From Aquanectria penicillioides (taxonomy: Eukaryota; Ascomycota; Sordariomycetes; Hypocreales; Nectriaceae): a stretch of DNA of 64,000 nucleotides. Where the stretch lies: contig PYIU01000001.1 of the NCBI GenBank assembly GCA_003415625.1, positions 7,380,210 to 7,444,209 on the forward strand, written 5' to 3'. The stretch's first letter is position 1. Each line of letters begins with the position of its first letter. Positions 1 through 11,214 of this stretch are shown here, one piece after another. Position numbers and translations under genes: made by a program. The notes beneath the pieces were generated by a model. It had not been told where the DNA came from. It worked only from the letters and a program-made list of their open reading frames with translations, and did no database searches.

Positions 1-968
1 CGAGGCTCATGATCCAGGCAACTCCTTTTGGCCACCCGCTTGTACCGTCGAATTGCAGGATAAGGCTGGGGTGATTGAACTCTTTGCACATGGCAAGAAT
101 CACCACCGTGACAACGATAAAGGCGGCAATGGAGAGTATGAGACAAAACTGCGTCCACTTTCCAAGATGACGCTGAGGAATCGTGAAAATGGGAATTACT
201 GAAGACGAGCCCGATTGATCAGCGATAAATGGCTAGGTTTCTCTAGAGATAAAGTGACTTACGTGTGATGAGAATAAGCGCAACATACATCAAATATGAA
301 TGCCATTGCTTCGCTTCGAAATCAGGGTTCATAAACACGACCATGCCGAGGATAGACTGGACATTGTTGGAGATGCCAGAGCAGGTAATAACCCACCAGC
401 CAACCACACTTAGGATTCCAACGCAAAAAGCGGCAAGTCTCTTGTGTTTCTTGGGTGCGACGATATATGTGAAATGGTATTGGCCTATTTGTTTCCCCCG
501 GCTTTCGCATTAGTCTTGAGAACAGAGGGGTTTGGTTTGCAACGGAGCTTAGATTGCCATACCTCCGGAGGAAGGGAACCCGGATGCTTGTTCGGCAAGG
601 CCGAGAGTGATGAGCCATTGTACAAAGCAGGCCACGACCAATCCGAAAACAGTTGCCTGGGGGCCTCCGTAGGCCAAGCTCTGGCCAAAACAGCTTGCGT
701 AGGATATCCACGAGTTTGTGATACTATGGCACGGGTGAGTAATCTAGGGAGGTTATCAACGATAGGCTGGGAAAAGAAAAATTTACCTGAAGCCGAGACC
801 CAGCGTACCAAACAAGTCAAAAGTTCGCTTCATTACGGGGCGATGGCCCTGTGCCATCAAGATGTTGTCTTCAACAGTCATCATTTTGCCGACGCCCAGG
901 TCAGACTGGGCGTCGTTGGTGGCCTTGTCGCCCACTTCGGCCTTTGAAATATCGTTCTGAGAAGCCAT
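1..968 (-). CDS. APC-family amino-acid/GABA/choline-type permease, 3' part beyond the window
   Basis: Likely moves amino acids, GABA or choline across the plasma membrane. The start ATG at 968 opens a hydrophilic N-terminus (MASQNDISKAEVG...). Exons read on the minus strand are 968-787, 723-563, 484-263 and 198-1 (running off the edge), joined by introns of 63, 78 and 64 nt with GT..AG borders. About 254 residues are visible. Motifs typical of fungal UGA4/HNM1-like permeases are present: the first helix has ITNSWISYASCFGQS, followed by LITLGLAEQASGFPSSGGQY at the first cytoplasmic turn, then further helices and a tryptophan-rich extracellular loop. An upstream in-frame extension to 1313 exists but lacks permease character. 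The family is clear; the substrate cannot be told from sequence alone. No lesion is seen in the visible part. Confidence 0.85.
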
Positions 969-1709
969 TCTGCCCAGCGAGAATTGAGAGATGTGAGATA
1001 GTGGTATAGACTCGATAAACCTACTTGATAGGTACTGGCAAGGTTTAAATATCACTCCCAATGACGCCAACCAGGGTCTTCGGTTATCAAGCTGCAGGCC
1101 AGACGGAACGATAGAGATCGTTACGTACCAAGCTGGAATCTCGGCAACCCCCCTTGCTGTCACGATCGTCCGTATCTTATCTGGACTAGATTGGCCGGGT
1201 TCCCCAGGTTTCTCCGGGTAGCTTGCGGCCTGCATATCGCGCTGATAGCTGTGAGGAGCCTCGCATCCGGTCTGGGGCCCGGAGGCTCCAGAGATTAGAA
1301 CCTTCACCTCCACATCTGCGCCAACAGGCCCAAAGAGCTGAATCAGGGTTAGGGCAGATTGTCCGTCTCCGTCGTAGCTCGATGTGGGTTCATGAGGGGT
1401 AAAGCTACCTTTTCTCCAAAAAGGGAGAAATAGAGTGCATCTACGCTAACCGCATGAGGCTATTCAGACCTCTGCTCCACTGCCAATTCTCCCTCGTGTT
1501 CAACCTCGTACCGTTCCACGTGACCGCCTCCGCACCGCATCTTGGCTGCTTCGCCGAGAGCTTCAGCTGCCTGAATTGACTCGTGATAGTGTATCTCGCT
1601 GCTACATAAAGTACCATTCCACATTCAGACCCGTGGATATCTCAACTTCCCCTCGTCCTTACCAATCAGAGCCAACACACCCAAGTTCCATCCTCCAGCA
1701 ACCTCGGCC
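969..1709. other. Intergenic region, divergent promoters
   Basis: No gene recognised. It separates the divergent starts of the permease (968, minus) and the acetyltransferase (1710, plus) and presumably holds both promoters. Open frames here overlap on both strands without family motifs. Confidence 0.5.
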
Positions 1710-2558
1710 ATGGCTAAGCAACAGAAGGACGATGAGATCATCCAACTCGCCAAGGGACTTGTCGGCACTCCCTGGTGCGATGAGTATGAGAATATGATTT
1801 CCGGCATGCTGTAAGTAGTGCTAATCCTTCTGCTACTATGCTATGTGTTACCAATCTCATATTCGTTTCCTATCTTTTCCACCAAGGCAGGTACAACCCG
1901 TTGCACCCGACTCTTCTAGAGGGTCGCCACAGGGCGCGATGCTTGAGCTATAAGTACAATAATCTCGATCCCAACACGGGAACCTATAAGGAGATTGGAG
2001 AGTTGCGTGAGAAGATGCTCGGCGAGATGCTCGGCCGCGTCGGCAGTGGAACCTTTATCGAGCCGCCCTTTACCCCCGACTACGGAAGCAATGTGATAAT
2101 GGGGGAAAATTGTTTCATGAACTTTGGGTAGGAGCATAACTTCCTTGCATCCGTGGCAGAAAATTTCATTAGCTCACCCTACGTTTTATCTAACTAGCCT
2201 GACGATCCTGGACACCAGCCTGGTTATCATCGGAGACAGGGTTCAGATGGGGCCAAACGTCAGCATCTTCACCGCAGGTCATGAGACAAGTGTGCTGTCC
2301 AGAATCAAATTTGTGGAGTTCGGGCATCCCATCCGGATCGAAGATGACTGCTGGATTGGCGGCGGTGTCACCATTCTGCCTGGTGTGACCATTGGTCGTG
2401 GCTGTACAGTTGGTGCCAACGCTGTAGTAACGAAGAGCATTCCACCGTACTCGATTGCTCTGGGCGCCCCAGCAAAGGTGGTCAAGAAGATTCAGTCCGT
2501 CGAGGAAGAGCTTGCGGACCCAACCAACCCCTATCGAAACATGCCTGATCGGGCATAA
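1710..2558 (+). CDS. Maltose/galactoside-type O-acetyltransferase (hexapeptide repeat)
   Basis: Predicted cytosolic acetyl-CoA-dependent sugar O-acetyltransferase of the LacA/Maa/NodL family. Exons are 1710-1810, 1891-2127 and 2198-2558, giving 232 residues, the usual family length. The N-terminus carries the short maltose-acetyltransferase domain (MISGMLYNPLHPTLLEGR), then comes a left-handed beta-helix built from hexapeptide repeats (VIIGDRVQMGPNVSIFTAGH, then a run of I/V-G-x-G turns such as CWIGGGVTILPGVTIGRGC). The histidine in the TAGH segment is at the expected catalytic position of this family. The C-terminus has the usual ALGAPAKVVKKI end. All frames are intact. In fungi the acceptor is usually unknown; bacterial relatives use thiogalactosides or maltose, so the substrate is not assigned. 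Confidence 0.9.
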
Positions 2559-2725
2559 TGGAACTATCAAGGGTAATGGAGGATAGATAGGTGCTCCCGA
2601 AACTTCCGTCGTAGCCAAATAGATAGAATAAGACTTGATTAGGAAATTTCAAGGTGCCCCTGGCGATGAAATTATCATGACCCTGATATTTTCTAGAATG
2701 TGGCTACTAGTTGCCATGCAAGGCG

Positions 2726-3175
2726 CTAGATACATGGACTACCCACAGACTCCGGCCCGTCCTGAACCGCAATAGCCTCTGCCTGTACCTCAGCATGCAC
2801 TCCAGGGTTGACGAGCGCCAAAACGACAACAGATGTCCAGGTGGGTGTGTGCCCAGGATACCGGTGCTGGAAGATTTTCAGCATGGTTGCTTCGTCCTCC
2901 GCACGCGTGAAGTACGCCACCACCTTGTGGGCGGCACCTAATCCCGAAGGAACACCCGCGTTTTGCAGTGCGGCGTCTAGGCAATCGAAAATTGCGTTGA
3001 ATTCAGCTTCGATAGTCTCGGTAACGAAATTGCCAGTTTTGATGTCGACTCCCACGTGGCCGGTTGTAACGACTAAAGTCCCTGCTAGAGGAACCCTGGC
3101 TGTAGTAGCGAGTGATACTCCTCGGAGCATCTCACCGACGGGGCCTGCCATCCATTGATAAGTGGTTGAATACAT
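2726..3175 (-). CDS. RidA/YjgF/YER057c-family protein
   Basis: Single-exon reading frame of 149 residues, starting at the ATG at 3175. RidA proteins hydrolyse reactive enamine/imine intermediates released by PLP enzymes; many fungal members have unassigned roles. Sequence support: GTLVVTTGHVGVDIKTG near the N-terminus, a conserved central helix (EAEFNAIFDCLDAALQNAG), VVAYFTRAEDEATMLKIF, and near the end PTWTSVVVLALVNPGVHAEV followed by VQAEAIA, the usual RidA strand. The arginine of the classic RVG-hydrophobic motif near the end of RidA is not seen: the segment reads VNPGVHAEVQAEA. It may therefore belong to a divergent subgroup. It is convergent with the acetyltransferase, with only about 170 bp between the stops. 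Confidence 0.8.
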   Translation of the reverse strand: MYSTTYQWMAGPVGEMLRGVSLATTARVPLAGTLVVTTGHVGVDIKTGNFVTETIEAEFNAIFDCLDAALQNAGVPSGLGAAHKVVAYFTRAEDEATMLKIFQHRYPGHTPTWTSVVVLALVNPGVHAEVQAEAIAVQDGPESVGSPCI

Positions 3176-3761
3176 GATAAAGGTTTGTTCAGATTGAAGA
3201 TAATGTGCGATTGCGTGTGCAACGATTTTCTTGTTTCAATAAAAGACTCAAATTTGAAAGATAACGATGCTGCAGCGGCATGAAACTGATGATGTGTGCA
3301 TCCAAGGATATAGCTTTGACCCGGAACCTCGAGGTAGTTTTACCAAATATGGAAGTCTGAAACCTGAATTTTATCTGAAAGTGACGCTTGCTCCGAAGGT
3401 ACCATGCACTCACCGGCTGACCTAGGGCCCAGCGGTGGACCGTCTGATAGCCTCAAATCCGTTAAATCATTCAATTTGTTGCGACCACACAGTAGGGAAA
3501 AAGACGAAGACTACGTCAGTTGAGAGACTAAAAAAATCAATGTACTTCCTGCTTGGGCCAAATGCCATTGATTGCGGACTATCTTGGCCGGAATAGGAAA
3601 AAGTGAGCCCATGTTGCAGAGCTGCGCTGCACTGCCCCGCACCACACTGAATCGGCATCCCAACTTTATCAGCACCGGCAGAATCCAAGCTTAGCTCAGG
3701 GAAATCAGATGCTGGCCGGCCCGTTCAGCTGATTCCATACAGAGAGAGCATGCCCTAGACA
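3176..3761. other. Intergenic region
   Basis: No gene recognised. It lies between the divergent starts of the RidA-like gene (minus) and the transesterase (plus) and should contain both promoters. Confidence 0.4.
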
Positions 3762-5241
3762 ATGGCTACTGTAATTTCAGACCAGGATAGGACGTCTCTT
3801 GAAGGGATCATCAATGAGTACACCTCTGCAAAGAAGATTGCAGGCTTGGTGTACGGAGCGGTCCGCAATGATGGCGAAATCTTTTTCAACCATAAGTCTG
3901 GAACTAGAGGGATTTCTTCTAATGCGAAAATGTCCCTTGATACCGTGTTCTGGGTTGCTTCCTTTACTAAGCTTGCCACGTCGGTTTCATGCATGCAGCT
4001 CGTTGAGCAGGGCAGACTCAACCTCGACGATGCGGACCAAATCGATGCCATTGCCCCTGAGCTGCGAGACGTCAAGGTGCTGCAAGCGGATACTGAGGGA
4101 GAATTCGAGCTGGTAGAAAAGAAGAGGCGAGTTACGCTGAGAATGCTCCTGAATCACACTGGTGAGTCCGAGGATTCCAACCACGTTGAATTTCTAACTG
4201 ATTTGGAAACACAGCTGGATTTGGATATGCCTTCGAAGACGAAAATTTGGCTCAATACGGTAGGCCAGTTGGGTTTGATGATTTCTCAGGGGAGCGTGGC
4301 GATGTAATGAGCAGGCCGCTTGTGAACCAGCCTGGAGAGAAGTTCCAATATGGGACATCCATGGATTGGGTAGGCATCATCATTGAAAGAATCACCAAGA
4401 TCAATTTGGAAGACTACTTTCAAAAACATGTGTTTGGCCCCTTGGAAATGACGGCTTCTTTCTGTCCATCGGATGAGATGAAGAGAAATTTGGCCTACCT
4501 CCATGAGAGGCTCCCTGACGGAACTCTGAGACACCGAGATCATTTTTTCCGCCGCCCGTTGACCTGGAAGCCATCTGGGCCAGGCGATAGGATGTTTTGC
4601 GCTGGAGGTCATGGCTGCTTTGGCAGGCCTGTCGATTTCTTGAGTATGACTTTTCCTTTCTATCCTCTGCTTTGAAAATATGGCTGATGGAAAGCAAAAG
4701 GGTTGATTAGTGTTCTCCTAAACGATGGGACAGACGCAAAGACAGGCACGCAGTTTCTCAAACCAGAAACTGTTCAAGGTACGGCAGTCTCATTTGATCC
4801 CTTCGGATTGACCGAATAGTTGCTGATAGAACCTTTACAGAGATGTTCAAGGATCAGATTCCAAAGACCCCACGATATAGCAATGAATGTGTCACGGTAG
4901 CCAAGCCCTGGCTTGCCAATGCCACACCCTTGACACCTATGCCTGCCAATCACACTGAAGGCTGGGGCTTGTCATTCTCCATCAACCACTTCCCAGAGCC
5001 GTCGGGACGAGCTGCGGGATCTGGATCTTGGGAAGGACTTGCAAATCTTTATTGGTTTGCTGACCGCACAAACAAAGTTGGCGGGGTGATCGCAAGCCAA
5101 ATTATCCCGTACGGTGGTGAGTGGTCTTGCCCTTGCTGTGCATGCAATATCCCACTAACGGAAAGTATCTTAGATGCGAATGTCCTCGAGTGCTCGGAGA
5201 GAGTGGAGACGGAAATATACAAGATCATTAGAAGGTGTTAA
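3762..5241 (+). CDS. Beta-lactamase-fold serine esterase/transesterase (class C, EstB/LovD-like)
   Basis: Predicted serine hydrolase or acyltransferase of the class C beta-lactamase fold (Pfam Beta-lactamase). Exons are 3762-4161, 4215-4643, 4695-4778, 4841-5116 and 5174-5241, giving 418 residues. The nucleophile motif S-x-x-K is visible as S67-F-T-K70 in VFWVASFTKL, and the second catalytic motif is Y179 in KFQYGTSMDWVG. The region HTAGFGYAF and the C-terminal GWGLSF and GSWEGLANLYWFADR segments match this family, where the glycine-rich part replaces the KTG box. Fungal relatives include LovD-type acyltransferases of polyketide clusters and plain esterases; no polyketide synthase is visible here, so an esterase role is the more cautious call. 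The HSL-type hydrolase gene follows on the same strand about 375 bp downstream. Confidence 0.88.
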
Positions 5242-5616
5242 AAGGTAAATGTAGAAGCTATAAGTTACTATCAACGAAATTCAAGAAAAATTGAAGTTTG
5301 GTAGACAGATGCTAGCCACCAGTACCTTGACAGTACCATCATTCAACTTGGACAGTGAAAATCAACTTAAAAAAAAAGGCGGTGTTGGGTTCGTGAATTG
5401 GGACGACTTTATGTTGTTTGTACTTTTATTAGTGGCTTTTATTGTGTTTTCCCTGTTGCTGACATCGCAAGAAAGTGGAGGAGGACACGCTCGAGAAGCG
5501 TCTCTGCGCGCTAGACCGAACACGGAGTTTTGGAAGCAGGAAAGCCATAAAAAGCCCTTAGCCTGCAAGCATCGATTCCTCGTCCGTTAGCACACATTCA
5601 TGCCCAAACCGCTGAA

Positions 5617-6825
5617 ATGACGTCAGCCGCTGAAGAGGAACGCACGAAACGATTCCAGGAACTGATCACCGTGCTCAAGAGCTTTCCTGCTGAGAATTTT
5701 GACCCGTTCGAGATCTACAGGACCCACTATGAGTCGGCTGGGTTGCAGGTTGGTGTGGACGTCATGGTCCCTAAGACTGGTGTTGTCCCTGCAGTGAGAC
5801 CTGTTATTGTGAGAATACATGGTGGCTTTCTGGTGCGTAGATTTGAGAGTGTGTCCGTTTTTTTTTTTTCACTTTTTTCTTTTTTTTCTTTTTCAAAACA
5901 AGCTAATGAAGTTTGGTTTCGCAGATCACTGGATCAAGCCTGTTCCCAGCTTGGTTCTCAAAATGGGTTCTCGACTACGCAATAATTCACGGGGCCGTCA
6001 TCGTCAGTCCCAACTACAGACTTCTCCCAGAGGTAAAAGGGAGAGATATAATGAATGACTTTCGAGAGTTCTGGCGCTGGTTTGGCTCTGGAGGCCCCCA
6101 AAAACACCTGAAAGGGGTTGGGAGACTTGATGTTGTCCTGGAGACACATAGGCATCTTTTGATCGGAGAAAGTGCAGGTAAAGAAAGGGCCATTCTCTAT
6201 ACCACATATCATTGCAAGAGACCCCATACTGACTGACCCGTTTTAAATTATAACAGGTGGATACCTGGCCATTCAGTCTATTTTACTGGGCCTCACGCGT
6301 CCTGCCGCTCTCGTTGCACTTTACCCCATGCTGGACCTGAAGTCGGACTACTACAACAAGCCGTACGAAAAACCAATTGTGGGAGTGCCAAATTACCCAA
6401 ATGAAAGCGTAAATAAATTCCTCGAGTCCGTCCCAGGTGCCCCAGCGATAACTGAGGTTGATCCGCCGACGAGGCTGGATTTCGCATTTTCTGTTGTACA
6501 GAACGGTCGGCTTCTTGAGATTCTTGGCGACGACCCTTTCTTGTTCCCGCTGGAGACAATAGAGACCGTGAGGAGGGGTCGCGAGCATTTGATGCCCCCT
6601 ACGTGCATTTTGCATGGTAGAGAAGACTCAGCGGTTCCACTGCAAGGTACATTGACTTTTGTGGAGAAGTTGAAGCGCGTCGACCCAGATTCCAGTGTGA
6701 AATTGGTCATTCAAGGGGGCGACCATGGGTTTGACGCCTTCGCGACGCCTGATACACCATATCTGAGCGATGCGCTAGCTTTTGTAACTAAGGAGTGGCT
6801 GGGCGGGACGCCTAGTAAAGTTTGA
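5617..6825 (+). CDS. HSL-type alpha/beta hydrolase (abhydrolase_3)
   Basis: Predicted carboxylesterase of the hormone-sensitive-lipase group. Exons are 5617-5832, 5925-6177 and 6257-6825, giving 345 residues. The oxyanion-hole motif is HGG at residues 68-70 (VIVRIHGGFL), the nucleophile is S155 in LIGESAGGYL, the acid is the Asp in LHGREDSAVP and the base is the His in IQGGDHGFD, in the normal order. The first intron (92 nt) holds a long pyrimidine tract before its acceptor. There is no signal peptide, so it is probably intracellular. Small fungal HSL-like esterases often act in secondary metabolism or detoxification; the neighbouring beta-lactamase-fold enzyme is also an ester-active serine hydrolase, but a shared substrate is only a guess. 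Confidence 0.88.
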
Positions 6826-7048
6826 AGTACTCCAAATGAGTTATCAAATAAGTTACCTGAAAGTTCCCCTTTATTATATGCCATGTTGACTGAAACCCTG
6901 ACTGGGAAAGTCACGACTGAGGTTTTTAGAAGACATATTCAAATAGAATTGACACTTGGTACACTCAAAACACAATTCGGTCTGCAGCATTCATGCTTCA
7001 TAACCTTCCTAAACCAGACCCATCAATGCTTTCCATAATCTTTGTACT

Positions 7049-8445
7049 CTACAACTTTGAAGTGGAATCAAATAGGTCGTTCATCTCTGCCCTTGGCCAC
7101 TCCGGGTTAAGGGCTGGGTCTGGTCGCACTCGATCCCAAGCCCATCTTGCTGTCAATTCAGGAGACAAGGAACCTTCAAGCATTTGTGTGATGTACTTCC
7201 CGAGGATAGGGAAGAACTTGAAGCCATGGAATGAGCCGCAGGTTGCAATGTATAGACCCTTTGAGGCTGCATGTGGAGAGATGATGAAGTCACCGCTGGT
7301 GGTGAAAGCGTCCCTGTTGCAGTTGTTAGCCAATTATCTCCAAGGACTGGAAGGCAGCAACTTACCAACAAATGCGATATTTGGTCATCTCCCAGTTTGC
7401 ACATTTATCCCCATAAAACACGTGTTTCGCATAATCAATGTCTTTCTTGAGAGCTCTGGAAATCTTCCACTGGGCGTAGTCAGGCTTGGAGGGCGGTGTC
7501 GAGATGAAATGGCCTGGCGACACTTCTTGAGTATTTTTGAAGATGGTCTGTCCCCACCATTTGAGCTCTCTATCATTTGTTGGCGGAAGACTGCCGATAA
7601 AAGGACCTTTGGGGAGTTAGCAAGACAGGACATAGTGAGGTGCGCGGAAGTATGAAAGAATCACCTGTTTCTGCGGTGTAGCCTTGGAAACCCACAGGCA
7701 TGTCGGCATACTTCTTATGCAAATTCTCATCAAGCTGTGACATCCCTGTCGTGATGCCCCGGCAACAATTCTAGGCCCAGCGCGGAGATCCGCTATTCCG
7801 CTGCTAGTAGCGCTCTGGTCTAGGAGTTTGGACGTGAATGCTCCAGTGCAAAGAATAACATGTGAAGCTGTCAAGGTCTCCCCAGATGTTGTCTTGACCC
7901 CGGAGCAGTGGCCAGAGCTATTGAATTGCAATGTTGCAATATCTGCCGTCACATATTTGATGCCAAGCTCCAGGGCTTTGTGCGTGACGCCACCCGCTCG
8001 TCTTATTTATAAGCACCTCCTTGAGACCAGTGTAATCGGCATCGGCAAAGAGTCCGCCATACAGCTTTTTGGCCTCTTCAATGGACACAGCTGTAATATC
8101 GGCCTTTCGGTTTAGCTTTTTGTAGTTGTTGATAACGTCCTGGGCATAGTCGCTGCGGCAGACCCAAAAGACGCCAGTCTCATGGAAGTATGGCTTTCAC
8201 AATGGGTCTGACTTGAAGACATCTTGTGCCTCTAGAGCAAGTTGGCAGTAGACAATGTCGTCGTAGTCGGCACGCACGACTTTGTTCCAATCCCATGATA
8301 CAGCCACTCGACTCTCTGCATCAAAGGCATCTCGGTCGACCATGGTCACAGATGCATCGGGGTGCTTCTGGATCAAATGATAAGCGGTCGATACACCGAA
8401 CACACCTGCTCCGACGATGAGATAAGATGGTTTGCTTGAAGACAT
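7049..8445 (-). pseudogene. Sarcosine/fructosyl-amine oxidase-type FAD oxidoreductase, broken
   Basis: Relic of a FAD-dependent amine oxidase of the DAO/MSOX superfamily, which oxidises N-methyl or N-substituted amino acids. The start at 8445 encodes SYLIVGAGVFGVSTAYHL, the Rossmann GxGxxG motif. Lesions in order: an in-frame TGA at 8199-8197 where a tryptophan (TGG) is expected before KPYFHETGVFWV; a shift of frame within about 7975-7995, after the segment EVLINKTSGW and before KALELG; and a one-base loss in a C run (plus-strand 7757-7760), needed to read RIVAG onward into ITTGM. The last two exons are clean: introns 7664-7607 and 7365-7314, then the family C-terminus AFTTSGDFIISPHAASKGLY and GSFHGFKFFPILGKYITQ, stop at 7051-7049. 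The 7664 donor is the weak GTGATT. The rest of the frame is well preserved, so loss looks recent, or part of it reflects sequence errors. Confidence 0.85.
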
Positions 8446-9319
8446 TTGAAAATTGAAAGAAGACTCAGTTAGTTGATGATTGATTTCCGAAGTACAGACA
8501 ATAGATCAACCAATTGATATATATAACTGACGGCATCTCGGTATTTTGTTATCTCATTCAAGGACCACTAGTCTCCGCCCATTACTGATCACCATGCACG
8601 CCCATAGACTGTCAAAATGGGGCCCCTAAGCTAGTCGATGTGCGCCAGTCACCCCGCATCTACGATTAGTCGGCACCCACGCCCATCGCGTGTCAATCTG
8701 GGGTGCCCGTGACAGCTAATCAGTCAATTTGCGCCCACGGAGAATCATTCCAATTAATTATGTTTATCTTTACTTGTGTCTGCCTAGTTATTGCATTTAA
8801 TGCTCGGCACAAGTGAGAAGAGAAACCCGACGGATCGGCAGCCCTCCCGAGACTCCTGATAAGACATGCTTGATTTCCGAGTTCAAAGACCGTTCAAACC
8901 TAATTACTGGGTTAGTGTTGTGGGTTGAACAGTCGGCTTGTGACCCGGAAAGACCAGGTGGCACACTTTGCTCATCCGGTTCGTGACGCATATCCAGAGC
9001 TACAATCAAGCGTGATGACTGACATATCATGATCACTAGAGAATAAATTAGTACCAATAGAAATGAGGACCCAGCTGATATCAAGATCAGTCGCCTGGGA
9101 ACGAGAGGGTGAAAAATGCAAGTGCAGCGCCGCTGTAGCAAGGTGCCACCTTGGAAACTCCTTTAGTAGTGATAATTGCCCTATTTGGGAACAGAACTCT
9201 GAACATATAATTGAAAACTTGGTCAAAGATTCTTGAGTTATTTCATGCTAAGCTAGCTTTTGCTCTTACGAGAGTGCTCGCAGAGCAAAGTACTCTATCG
9301 AGCTCTGTTGCCAACCTCG
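8446..9319. other. Intergenic region upstream of the broken oxidase
   Basis: No coding signal recognised apart from the pair of direct repeats described separately. Frames at 8797-9226 have no family features. Confidence 0.4.
8597..8708. repeat. Two imperfect direct repeats upstream of the oxidase
   Basis: Units at 8597-8625 and 8678-8708 share CACGCCCAT, then TGTCAA, then TGGGG at the same spacing, about 81 bp apart. The first unit also reads as an inverted repeat, CCCAT..ATGGG. They lie 150-260 bp upstream of the broken oxidase start and may be old regulator sites; this is inference. Confidence 0.5.
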
Positions 9320-10201
9320 CTATGTGTTTCGCAGCCTGGCAGCCCGGCCCAAGAATTCACGCATTTCATTTTCAGTTATTTGGGCAATGCCATTGCTGTA
9401 TCTATCCCAAGCCAAAGAGTTATTCCAGTTAATGCTGCCCACACTAAATACTGCTCCTCCGCCGGCGGTCTCATAATAGACCATGTCACTTCGCACCAAG
9501 GTCGAAGTTGATCCGAGAGTGCCGATCATAGGGAAGATCAACTCCTCGTTGAAAAGCATAAAGTGGTCGTCATGCCGTTCACTTCGAGCCAGGAGGATCA
9601 TGTTGGTGGGACTGCCAATCGCCACATCGAGTCGGTCCAATTCATCGCCACTTGCGCCACCTGCGAGACCGAGCGTGCCTAGGAGCTTCTTGGAGGAACC
9701 ACCGAGACCTTTACACAGCCAAGCGAGGGCGGGATTGTTGAGAGCCTCTTCGGTTGGGATGAATGGACGTCCAGGCCCCTTTCCGGATGCACAGCTACCG
9801 ATGCCCCAGAGCAGGTTTGGCGACCGGCCCAATGACCGCCACAGACCACCAAGTTGTCCGCTCAAAGCGTGATAACGCTCTCCAGCCGGAAGCTCGTGAG
9901 TGCGGGCGCCAACACCCGCCCGACGGACTTCCATTCGGTGGGGCTTCTTGGGGTCGGGTACAGACTGCTACTGTTGCGTTGGGTATGGTCAGGAGAATCC
10001 TGGAATATAGAACGTCATGGAGGCACTCACATAAAAACTATTCCCTCTAGTATACATGAGGGATCCTCCCTTCTTGGGAAATCCTTCGTATGCATCTAGA
10101 GATTCCATCGAAGGGTACTCTGGGTGGGAACCTGAGATGACAACATCATAAGAAGCCAATGCTGCTGCGCCCCGCAAATGGAGGTCATGGTCAGTCAGCA
10201 C
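9320..10201 (-). pseudogene. N,N-dimethylformamidase large-subunit-like protein, C-terminal remnant
   Basis: Remnant of a gene related to the large (beta) subunit of N,N-dimethylformamidase, which splits dimethylformamide into formate and dimethylamine. Two exons can be read: about 10200-10031 (DVLTDHDLHLRGAAALASYD, ending GNSFY before a GTGAG donor) and 9967-9320 after an AG acceptor. The C-terminal exon carries the family's GRPFIPTEEALNNPALAWL, the RSDMVYYETAGGGAVFSVGS stretch and a following SINWNNSLAW, ending LGRAARLRNT. Upstream of 10201 the frame is broken by several stops and no start or N-terminal domain can be joined, although a full-length family member is several hundred residues longer. 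It is divergent from the broken transporter at 11215. Confidence 0.7.
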
Positions 10202-11214
10202 GTCATATCCTCACGAATCAAATGCCTTCCCTTGTTACTGCTTGCCAAGGACGACGATGTCTAGAAGCCACTGTGAATCTTATGCTCATCTAAAGAAGAC
10301 ACCATATCAATAGCCAATAATCGTGGCGATGACTACATAGCAGACAAGAACGCGCATGAGATAAAGGTTGGGTCTCATACTTGGCATGCACGTAGTGCAT
10401 AGATATTTTTCCTCATCCGGAAATAAAGAGAGGTAGCAGTTGCGCCAAGGTGATCTACCCCATTTCCCCTTAAGGAGTAGCCCGCAGCCCCTCTTAAACT
10501 CCTCCACAATCATGAGTTTGAACTGAGGGGACCGCCGCTGGTAATGTCGCAGTTGGTCAGCTGAGGTACTCTGTTCCCAGCTCAATCCATGAGCAGTGGA
10601 GAAACATGGCTCATCCATCGAATGATGCGCGGAGAATCGACCCGGATGGCATTATGCCGAACACATCCTCGGGAGGCTGAGGTATGGGGTAATCCATCTT
10701 GTTCAATATAAAGAGTTTAGCTTGCTATGACGACATGGTGACAAGTAGAGGATACGTTGCTAAGACATATTTGATTGGGGTACCATTATCTACAATGGAT
10801 TGCATTGCAACAGCCCTTTGGAGGGTTGGTTCTTTGGGACTGTTGTCAAAGAGGGTGGCTGTTAATTCGATAAATTCGGATAGCGGCTGGGCAAGAATCA
10901 AACAAGGATGAAAGGGGGACTAGAGCATCCTTATCATGGACTCAAGAGCCTTGACTAGCTGGCACACCAGTCGAACAATGCACTTCACCGGAAGTAAGAT
11001 GTTCGGTCTAACTCATAAGACAGTGCCATGTCCACAAGCTTTCATTAGGCCAGAACACACCTCTTTAGGGGTATTGCGGTGACGTATAAAGATCAGAAAA
11101 AATCCAAACGCGGATGAATATCACCAAGAGTGCTCCGTCTTTGTAGAACCAATGGTATTCACTATTGGATAAACAGCTTTGCAATTCATGCAGCCCTCTT
11201 TACCTACCAACACT
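10202..11214. other. Degenerate upstream region of the dimethylformamidase-like relic
   Basis: This should hold the missing 5' part of the relic plus a promoter shared with the divergent transporter. I see a minus-strand frame at 10618-10307 but cannot match it to the family with any confidence. Confidence 0.35.
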
